From positions 1 through 6,398 of the forward strand of contig JACQEA010000201.1 of assembly GCA_016200825.1 (NCBI GenBank): a stretch of DNA of 6,398 bases. The letters run 5' to 3'. Positions 1-4,188 of the stretch are shown piece after piece; the stretch's first letter is position 1, and every line of letters starts with the position of its first letter. The notes beneath the pieces are model-generated. The model did not search any database, had not been told where the DNA came from, and worked only from the letters and a program-made list of their open reading frames with translations. Source of the DNA: Chloroflexota bacterium. GTDB taxonomy: Bacteria > Chloroflexota > Anaerolineae > UBA4142. The translations under genes and the position numbers were made by a program.

Positions 1-414
1 ATTCGGATTGAGCGGCACGGCGAGCTTTTTCAATTCTTCCCAGTCAATGACGAATGAATAAGAGTGACGATAGAAATGTCTGAACGCCAAATAAGCAATC
101 AGTGTCTGCGAAGTCTTTTCAGAGATGACTGCGCGGCGTCGTGTCGTTTTCTTCGTCATCTGAATCAATAATTCTCTATGAGACCGCTCGCCCAATGGAA
201 TACTCGCATCCATCGCTTTCGCGACGGAAAGAAATATTTTCTCGATGCCGTTGTAGAAAGAATGCAACACGGAAGCGATAGCCGCAATTTCCACAGTGTC
301 GGGCGAACGATCTTGCGCACGCTTGAGCAGGTCTGCATAAGTCGCCAACAACTGTTCGATTTGCGAGATCTCAAATTCAATCTCAGAGATGACCTTCTTA
401 TCCGATGCGGACAA
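1..414 (-). CDS. hepT: HEPN-domain toxin, HepT-like ribonuclease (3' end outside window)
   Basis: The frame is open from 414 to the window edge (138 codons, no stop), so the C-terminus is missing. The protein is probably nearly complete, because HepT proteins are usually about 130-150 residues. The diagnostic HEPN motif R-x4-H-x-Y is visible as RHFYRHSY at residues 112-119 (R112, H117, Y119), with an FYNGIEKIF helix at 53-61 and HRELL at 79-83. The pattern resembles the HepT-like_2 branch. Family knowledge: HepT is a cytoplasmic RNase, and its partner MntA neutralises it by AMPylating the motif tyrosine. I chose the TTG start at 414-412 because GGGAGG lies 6 nt upstream (426-421). Helical sequence begins soon after, and no ATG gives a full-length protein. 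It overlaps the end of the nucleotidyltransferase gene by 17 nt, which implies translational coupling. It is fairly secure as a HEPN toxin; the exact subfamily is inferred. Confidence 0.85.
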   Translation of the reverse strand, partial: MSASDKKVISEIEFEISQIEQLLATYADLLKRAQDRSPDTVEIAAIASVLHSFYNGIEKIFLSVAKAMDASIPLGERSHRELLIQMTKKTTRRRAVISEKTSQTLIAYLAFRHFYRHSYSFVIDWEELKKLAVPLNPN

Positions 415-703
415 GTGCGTCCTCCCTTTCCAAATATCGTGCGAATGGATCAGGCTTGTCCAGGTTAATAAGGTCAACGGAGTGATCCAATTCCAAGAGA
501 AGAGAGCCAAGCAGATGAAAGAATTCTCCGCGCGGACAGCCGCGAATCGCTAGATCCAAGTCCGAGTCGTCGCGTGTTTTCCCAGCGACGATCGAGCCAA
601 ACAAATAAATTTCCGAGCAACCTGCTTCTCGCAGGATGTTCACCGCTCGGAGAACGTCTCGTTCAAAAACTTTTGGAACCGGAAATCTTTCAGAGGTTAA
701 CAC
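398..703 (-). CDS. mntA: Minimal nucleotidyltransferase (MNT) antitoxin, MntA-like
   Basis: A 101-residue protein with the minimal nucleotidyltransferase signature G-S-x10-D-x-D: GS at residues 36-37, D48 and D50, plus a third acidic residue D77 in HSVDLI. This matches the MNT fold, where three carboxylates bind metal for nucleotide transfer. In MntA-HepT pairs the enzyme moves AMP onto the HepT active-site tyrosine, and that role is inferred here from the adjacent HEPN gene. I prefer the GTG start at 703-701, because GGAGG (714-710) lies 6 nt upstream and the stop of the preceding kinase fragment (707-705) is one base away. The in-frame ATG at 721 would add six residues but would place GGAGG inside the gene. 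The hepT start overlaps the 3' end by 17 nt. Confidence 0.85.
   Translation of the reverse strand: MLTSERFPVPKVFERDVLRAVNILREAGCSEIYLFGSIVAGKTRDDSDLDLAIRGCPRGEFFHLLGSLLLELDHSVDLINLDKPDPFARYLEREDALVRIG
421..426 (-). promoter_or_regulatory. Ribosome binding site of hepT
   Basis: GGGAGG on the minus strand with 6 nt to the TTG at 414-412. It lies inside the last codons of the nucleotidyltransferase gene. It decides the rare TTG start and the overlapping arrangement of the pair. Confidence 0.7.
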
Positions 704-709
704 TTCACA

Positions 710-714
710 CCTCC
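710..714 (-). promoter_or_regulatory. Ribosome binding site of the MNT gene
   Basis: GGAGG on the minus strand, 6 nt before the GTG at 703-701. It lies within the final codons of the truncated kinase frame. Ribosomes finishing that frame would stop at 707-705, on top of this start. Confidence 0.65.
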
Positions 715-718
715 ATTT

Positions 719-746
719 CATTCATCATCCGCAACAAATTTTCTTT
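719..746 (-). repeat. Direct repeat with mtnA 3' end, copy 1
   Basis: These 28 bases match 1842-1869 at 25 positions, in the same orientation. On the minus strand both read through ATTTG-TGCGGATGATG and encode NLLRMM. This copy forms the tail of the truncated kinase frame. Confidence 0.75.
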
Positions 747-956
747 CGCCATAGTGCGCGGGCGCTCACCCAACAACGCGAGATTGTACGCGATATTTGT
801 CGCGATGCCGCCGCGATGTTTTTTCATCGTATCCACGTGAAACGAAACGGAAATATTCGCAATTTGATCCGGCAAAATGTGTTCTTTGAAATAGCCGGGG
901 AATTGCATGATGTAATCGTAGGCGATGGAACCGGTGATGAGGACGGACATTGTTAG

Positions 957-984
957 TTTCAGATTTCAGATTTCGGAATTTCAG
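957..984. repeat. Short heptamer-type repeat (TTTCAGA)
   Basis: Two adjacent TTTCAGA units, then a degenerate TTTCGGA and another TTTCAGA after a small gap. The stretch lies between the unknown gene and the kinase fragment and runs onto the stop codon of the unknown gene. It looks like the short 7-nt-period arrays often seen between genes of such genomes. No function is assigned. Confidence 0.55.
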
Positions 985-1709
985 ACAAACCCCTTGTTGG
1001 GCTTACTTGAAAAATTCGAGAGGTCAACTGTCCTGAAAATTTCCTTCGCTTTGTTGTCGCAGAACCGAATCAATTTATTCGCCGGGAAGTCCATTCCCGT
1101 GTCGGCACTCGCATAAATGAACTCTATGTTTTCAGGCAAGTATTTGTCTTGGTATAGAGAGATTTTTCGGGAATTGTAAAGATTTAATTTGTCTATTTCA
1201 TAGTCAGTAATAATTCCGACAGACAGAGCTTTCGAATAATCTGGGGCATTAACGATTCTATGAATTAGATCCATCCATCCAAACAGTTCTGCTGGAATTA
1301 TTGAATTCTTAAAAACAATCGCGTCAACTTTGTCAATTTTAGCGTCCCAAGTTTCATTTGAAATTGAATAATTAACATTAATAGAAACTGAAATTGAGAT
1401 TTTGTCAGCGCCATTTGTTTTTGTGTTTGTGTCAACTGCAAATAGCCAATTGTATTTCGTCAATGCCTTTGCTTGATTTAGTATGATTTTCTTGGTGTCG
1501 GGCTTGTGCCTGTTGAGCGATTTGATTTTTCCGCTAGATCTACGATAGGCTATGCCTGCTTCGATTAGTTCAGGGTCGAGCTTATTTCCATTTTGGTCAA
1601 AAAATACTAGTTGACCTTTTTTGTCCAGATTCATTCCTGTAATTACGACTTCTTTACCGAAGTCAAGTCGTAATTCCGTAAATCTCTTTTTTGTGGCTTT
1701 ATCTTTCAT
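981..1709 (-). CDS. Uncharacterised A/T-rich protein, 242 residues
   Basis: I do not recognise the family. The frame begins with a lysine-rich N-terminus. AVDTNTKT (residues 91-98) follows a hydrophobic run, then an Ile/Ser/Val/Asn-rich beta-like stretch (104-118). Further on are GWMDLIHRIVNAPDYSKAL (144-162), a hydrophobic strand ending in TDYEID (168-173), and FIYASADTGMDFPANKLIRF (197-216) followed by CD. The spaced acidic residues D93, D169, D203 and D207 after strand-like segments could suggest a nuclease-type fold such as RNase H, PIN or DUF3800-like, but this is speculation. There are no membrane segments or signal peptide. Base composition is clearly A/T-richer than its neighbours, lysine and asparagine are frequent, and it sits between mtnA and the kinase fragment, all of which suggests recent transfer. 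The ATG at 1709 has no obvious ribosome binding site. A CCTAA-T-TTAGG palindrome (1719-1729) lies 9 nt upstream. Confidence 0.7.
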   Translation of the reverse strand: MKDKATKKRFTELRLDFGKEVVITGMNLDKKGQLVFFDQNGNKLDPELIEAGIAYRRSSGKIKSLNRHKPDTKKIILNQAKALTKYNWLFAVDTNTKTNGADKISISVSINVNYSISNETWDAKIDKVDAIVFKNSIIPAELFGWMDLIHRIVNAPDYSKALSVGIITDYEIDKLNLYNSRKISLYQDKYLPENIEFIYASADTGMDFPANKLIRFCDNKAKEIFRTVDLSNFSSKPNKGFV

Positions 1710-1731
1710 TAAATTACGCCTAATTTAGGTT

Positions 1732-1757
1732 TGTGATGTACCATTGCGGATATCACA
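1732..1757. repeat. Inverted repeat upstream of the unknown gene
   Basis: TGTGAT (1732-1737) and ATCACA (1752-1757) are exact inverted repeats with a 14-nt spacer, 23 nt before the ATG at 1709. With the neighbouring palindrome at 1719-1729 this could be an operator. The half-sites resemble those of CRP/FNR-type sites, but the spacing is too wide for a standard one. It could also be chance. Confidence 0.25.
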
Positions 1758-1762
1758 TCAAG

Positions 1763-1831
1763 TCACGCTTGGGCAAACTGGTTTCCCGCTATGGTTGTGT
1801 CGTGAAACCCAATTGTGTCCAACACTTTCAT
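1763..1831 (-). other. Possible remnant of a gene translationally coupled to mtnA (22 codons)
   Basis: An ATG overlaps the mtnA stop as ATGA (1831-1828) and opens a 22-codon frame reading MKVLDTIGFHD and on to a TGA at 1765-1763. The ATGA overlap is the usual arrangement for a coupled downstream gene. The frame ends just before the A/T-rich segment with the unknown gene. It may be the surviving start of a gene cut off by that insertion. I do not recognise the peptide, and a chance frame is quite possible. No U-tract terminator is seen between mtnA and the unknown gene. Confidence 0.25.
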
Positions 1832-2868
1832 CCCGATGCCGCATCCATCATCCGCAGCAAATTTTTTTTGAATGGTGTACGAACAATCCCGCGTTCCGTC
1901 ACGAGCGCGGTAATATATTTGTTCGGCGTTACGTCGAATGCCGGATTGCCAACGCGCACACCGTCCGGCGCGATCGCCACGCCCTCAATATGCGTCACTT
2001 CACGCGCGTCGCGTTCTTCAATTGGAATTTGATCGCCGTTCTCAAGCGTCATGTCAATTGTCGTCGTCGGCATCACCGCGTAAAACGGCGCGCCGTTTTC
2101 TTTGGCGACGACCGCGAGTTTGTACGTTCCTATTTTATTCGCGACATCGCCGTTCGCCGCGACGCGATCCGCGCCGACGAAACATTTCTGCGCGAGTCCT
2201 TTGCGTAAATAATAACCGGACGCGTTGTCCGCAATCAGCGTCATCGGCACGCCGTACTGTTGCAATTCCCACGTGGTCAAGCGCGCGCCTTGCAAACGCG
2301 GGCGCGTTTCGTCCACGAGCACGTGAATCTTTTTGCCTTGCCGATGCGCTTCGATAATACAACCGAGCGCGGTGCCAATGTCCACCGTCGCGAGCGGACC
2401 CGTGTTGCAATGATGAATGATCGTATCGCCGTCATCAATCAGCGACGCGCCGAACTGCGCCATCTTGCGATTCGTCTCAACATCTTCATCCGCGATGCGT
2501 TGCGCCTCAGCCGCGAGCGCGTCGCGCAAATTGTTTACGCCGGCGTTTTGTGTGCGCGCAAATTTCAACATGCGATCCAATGCCCACATCAAATTCACGG
2601 CGGTCGGGCGCGTCGCGCGTAATATTTTCGCGGCGTTATCCAAATCCAACAAAAATTCTTCGCGCGTCGTCGCATCAGATTCGCGCGCCGCGAGCGCGAG
2701 ACCAAACGCCGCCGCCGCGCCAATCGCGGGCGCGCCGCGAATCGTCATATCCTTGATCGCGTGCGCGACCGCGCGATAATCGCGGCATTCGACAATTTCT
2801 ACCGCGTGCGGCAATTTGCGCTGGTCAATCATTTTCACAATGCCGTTCTGCATTTCAATCGTTCGCAT
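1828..2868 (-). CDS. mtnA: S-methyl-5-thioribose-1-phosphate isomerase
   Basis: Converts 5-methylthioribose 1-phosphate to 5-methylthioribulose 1-phosphate (EC 5.3.1.23) in the cytosolic methionine salvage pathway. The 346-residue length is typical. Family motifs appear in order: IRGAPAIG (43-50), HHCNTGPLAT (152-161), DETRPRLQGARLT (186-198), GADRVAANGDVANKIGTY (232-249) and NPAFDVTP (308-315). The two catalytic residues known from the family, Cys in HCNTG (C154) and Asp in GADR (D234), are present. The frame looks intact. The ATG at 2868 has no clear Shine-Dalgarno sequence, and an in-frame ATG at codon 6 is an alternative start. A SAM-I riboswitch and its own promoter lie upstream, consistent with repression when SAM is plentiful. 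A palindromic repeat ends only 16 nt before the start codon, so it forms much of the leader. The last codons (NLLRMM) are repeated in the truncated kinase downstream. Confidence 0.97.
   Translation of the reverse strand: MRTIEMQNGIVKMIDQRKLPHAVEIVECRDYRAVAHAIKDMTIRGAPAIGAAAAFGLALAARESDATTREEFLLDLDNAAKILRATRPTAVNLMWALDRMLKFARTQNAGVNNLRDALAAEAQRIADEDVETNRKMAQFGASLIDDGDTIIHHCNTGPLATVDIGTALGCIIEAHRQGKKIHVLVDETRPRLQGARLTTWELQQYGVPMTLIADNASGYYLRKGLAQKCFVGADRVAANGDVANKIGTYKLAVVAKENGAPFYAVMPTTTIDMTLENGDQIPIEERDAREVTHIEGVAIAPDGVRVGNPAFDVTPNKYITALVTERGIVRTPFKKNLLRMMDAASG
1842..1869 (-). repeat. Direct repeat with kinase-fragment tail, copy 2
   Basis: The 3' end of mtnA (codons for KKNLLRMMDA). It matches 719-746 at 25 of 28 bases in direct orientation. 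The two copies bracket about 1.1 kb holding the unknown gene and the kinase fragment. Confidence 0.75.
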
Positions 2869-2884
2869 TGTTCACAACTCAGAT

Positions 2885-3050
2885 GTCATTGCGAGCACAC
2901 TCGCGGAGTTTATCCTGAGCGAAGCGAATGGACTCAGTGTAAACTATGTGGTGAGCGAAGCGAATCCATCCGCGAAGCAATCTCGGTTACATGTTGTAGA
3001 TTGCTTCGTCGCTGATCCCTCGCTCCGCTCGGGACGCTCCTCGCAATGAC
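2885..3050. repeat. Palindromic repeat element, copy 1 (in the mtnA leader)
   Basis: Perfect 11-bp terminal inverted repeats GTCATTGCGAG (2885-2895) and CTCGCAATGAC (3040-3050) enclose a second inverted pair, GAAGCAATC (2974-2982) and GATTGCTTC (2999-3007). The left half also carries GAGCGAAGCGAAT twice (2918-2930 and 2952-2964) and a CGGAGTTTATCCTGAGCGAAG segment (2904-2924) that recurs at 4104-4124. No transposase is encoded. It is a small non-autonomous, MITE- or REP-like element of a kind widespread in environmental bacterial genomes. It lies between the riboswitch terminator and the mtnA start. Confidence 0.85.
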
Positions 3051-3067
3051 GCGGAGTACTTTCGCGC

Positions 3068-3093
3068 AAAAAAAATCTCCTCGATGAGAGGAG
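3068..3093 (-). terminator. Intrinsic terminator, expression platform of the SAM-I riboswitch
   Basis: On the minus strand CTCCTC (3093-3088) pairs with GAGGAG (3082-3077) across a 5-nt loop, followed by A and eight T's (3075-3068). The terminator's CTCTCATC (3090-3083) is exactly complementary to GATGAGAG (3118-3111), the 3' strand of riboswitch helix P1. This gives the classical switch: SAM holds P1 closed and the terminator forms, while without SAM the P1 3' strand pairs with the terminator and transcription continues. Confidence 0.9.
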
Positions 3094-3110
3094 CGCAACC
3101 GCAAATATAT

Positions 3111-3297
3111 CTCTCATCTTTCAGACCTAATGTCTGACGGAATTGGCACCGTAGTCAGATAGTCATTTGGTCGGATAGTCTAATAGTCTGTTGGCTTGAG
3201 CGTCACTTTCGATTCGACTACGAGACTAGGCGACTACCGGACTAACACTGGTTGCCGAGGCATCACAGGGCCGATCCCTCCGCCTCTCTGGATGAGT
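3111..3297 (-). promoter_or_regulatory. SAM-I (S-box) riboswitch aptamer
   Basis: Conserved S-box blocks read in order on the minus strand. P1 5' strand is CTCATC (3296-3291), then AGAGAGGCGGAGGGA with the kink-turn region, GGCCCTGTGATGCC, and CGGCAACC. A long P3 arm follows, then GGTGCCAATTCC (3150-3139), a P4 hairpin TCAGAC/GTCTGA (3137-3121), and P1 3' strand GATGAG (3118-3113). The class binds S-adenosylmethionine and turns off methionine/SAM genes. The downstream gene mtnA recycles methylthioadenosine to methionine, which fits. The arm after GGCAACC is unusually long (about 95 nt) because of octamer repeats. The core looks complete. Confidence 0.95.
3150..3244 (-). repeat. 8-nt-period TAGTC/GACTA repeats forming the riboswitch P3 arm
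   Basis: On the minus strand the 5' side has TAGTC four times at exact 8-nt steps (3244-3213). The 3' side has GACTA five times at 8-nt steps (at 3188, 3180, 3172 as GACCA, 3164 and 3156). The two sides are complementary and would fold as 5-bp helices separated by 3-nt internal loops, closing an irregular loop of about 23 nt. The spacer triplets mostly do not pair. The array therefore extends P3 without touching the conserved core. Confidence 0.85.
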
Positions 3298-3325
3298 GTC
3301 CAGTTGAATATTCAGTTGTGATTAA

Positions 3326-3354
3326 TTTATAACACAGAGAAAAAATTTTGTCAA
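3326..3354 (-). promoter_or_regulatory. Sigma70-type promoter for the riboswitch-mtnA transcript
   Basis: TTGACA (3354-3349) matches the -35 consensus, a 17-nt spacer follows, and TATAAA (3331-3326) matches five of six -10 bases. Transcription would start near 3319, about 20 nt before the riboswitch P1. The -35 box lies 19 nt past the DUF3105 stop codon. Confidence 0.88.
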
Positions 3355-3373
3355 AACAATTCGCGCGATTAAA

Positions 3374-4015
3374 TCACGGCACCGTCTCGGGGCCTTGATC
3401 GCGAAAGAGTTCGATGAACGCGGCAATAATTTCTTCATCCACGCCGGTGCAATTCAAAAGGACCGTCCAGGCCGTCACCGCAATTTTTACATCGGACGGC
3501 AAAGCCGGATACGGCGCGAGGAGCATGTGATGCGAATCGCGTTTCACCAAATCGTTCAGGTGTTGAATTTCAGCCGGAGATAAATTTTTGTATTGAATTA
3601 CAATTCCGCCGTGTTCCAAATTATGCACCAGTTGTTCTTGAACTTGCGGACTCGTATAGATTCCCCAATTTTGCGGATCAACCCAATGCCATCCGCTCGT
3701 CGGCGGATTGGAATTGTACGGCGCGTGCACTTGATTCGGCGCGATGTGATCGTACCCTTGCACCGTAAAAAATTGCAAGTCCGCGCAACTCGTGCTGTTT
3801 GACGGCGCGATGCTCGTTTTCCGCGCGGCGGGCAAGGTTATTTGCGGCGCGATGGTTGCGCGGCTTTGCGGAAGAGAAAAATTATTTTGCGTAATGAAAA
3901 AATATCCGCCGATACCGAGCGCGATCAAACAAACGCACACGCACATCACAACCAGCCCGCCGACAACTATCCACAACATGCGATTCGATTTTTTTGTGAC
4001 GACCGGTTCGCTCAT
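3374..4015 (-). CDS. DUF3105 family membrane-anchored protein
   Basis: A 213-residue protein with a short charged N-terminus (MSEPVVTKKSNR) and one hydrophobic segment at about residues 13-41, followed by a Pro/Ser/Thr-rich linker (42-75). The extracytoplasmic domain matches DUF3105. PYNSNPPTSGWHW (99-111) and NWGIY (116-120) lead to LVHNLEHGGIVIQY (129-142), with AVTAW at 179-183 and a closing FRDQGPE (204-210). The function of DUF3105 is unknown. The conserved His/Glu cluster (HNLEHGG) might bind a metal, which is inference. A strong Shine-Dalgarno GGAGG (4025-4021), 5 nt before the ATG at 4015, supports the start. The gene appears whole. It is separated by about 170 nt from the glycosyltransferase upstream and is followed closely by the mtnA promoter, so it is probably not co-regulated with mtnA. 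No clear terminator follows it. Confidence 0.9.
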   Translation of the reverse strand: MSEPVVTKKSNRMLWIVVGGLVVMCVCVCLIALGIGGYFFITQNNFSLPQSRATIAPQITLPAARKTSIAPSNSTSCADLQFFTVQGYDHIAPNQVHAPYNSNPPTSGWHWVDPQNWGIYTSPQVQEQLVHNLEHGGIVIQYKNLSPAEIQHLNDLVKRDSHHMLLAPYPALPSDVKIAVTAWTVLLNCTGVDEEIIAAFIELFRDQGPETVP

Positions 4016-4040
4016 ATTTTCCTCCGCGCGAAATAATTAA

Positions 4041-4133
4041 TTTCACCGCCAAGACGCCAAAAGCAAAAGTTCGAATGGACGTGAATATTTTTTTCTTTGC
4101 GTTCGGAGTTTACCCTGAGCGAAGCCGAAGGGT
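4041..4133. repeat. Intergenic repeat fragments between the glycosyltransferase and DUF3105 genes
   Basis: Two pieces resemble short repeats common between genes of environmental bacteria. TTTCACCGCCAAGACGCCAA starts near 4041. CGGAGTTTACCCTGAGCGAAG (4104-4124) matches 2904-2924 with one difference. ACCCT (4112-4116) and AGGGT (4129-4133) could close a hairpin. A TATAAT hexamer on the minus strand near 4170 lacks a convincing -35 partner. Confidence 0.5.
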
Positions 4134-4188
4134 GTCTTTGGGGTAAAAAATTTTTCCGCATATTGCTTATTATACCTCAACTCGCGCG

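Larger units (their letters stand above)
705..950 (-). pseudogene. PfkB-family nucleoside/carbohydrate kinase, N-terminal fragment
   Basis: An 81-codon frame whose first 68 or so residues are the N-terminus of a PfkB-family kinase. It has a first beta-strand with ITGSIAYDYI (residues 5-14), a substrate-lid region with FPGYFKEHILP (17-27), and the GG-x-A-x-N motif GGIATN at 47-52. NLALLGERPR follows at 57-65. Full members have about 300 residues and end with a catalytic GAGD motif. Here the family pattern stops after GERPRTMA and is replaced by KENLLRMMNEMEV and a stop. The catalytic base and ATP site are absent, so it cannot be an active kinase. The closest pattern I recall is the adenosine/nucleoside kinase group, which would fit next to methionine-salvage mtnA, but substrate assignment is inference. 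The tail is encoded by a near-copy of the mtnA 3' end. No clear ribosome binding site precedes the ATG. Confidence 0.75.

Noticed and set aside
165..380. 71-codon minus-strand frame inside the HepT gene
   Set aside because: The overlapping frame has the R-x4-H-x-Y motif and a strong ribosome binding site. This one is a shadow.
178..956. Plus-strand frames of 88-106 codons across the toxin, antitoxin and kinase genes
   Set aside because: They run opposite recognisable motifs and show no domains of their own.
1780..1809. GGTTTC/GAAACC inverted repeat after mtnA as a terminator
   Set aside because: Only 6 bp with an 18-nt loop and no T-tract on the minus strand, so not convincing as an intrinsic terminator.
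1744..2622. Several plus-strand frames of 99-154 codons opposite mtnA
   Set aside because: mtnA is intact with all catalytic motifs on the minus strand. The opposite frames are Arg/Ala/Ser-rich, low-complexity shadows.
2885..3050. Insertion sequence with transposase
   Set aside because: No frame in the element encodes a transposase and the element is only 166 nt, so it is at most a non-autonomous element.
3150..3244. TAGTC repeats as a CRISPR array
   Set aside because: The units are only 8 nt with 3-nt spacers and are arranged as two complementary arms inside a riboswitch, not direct repeats with unique spacers.
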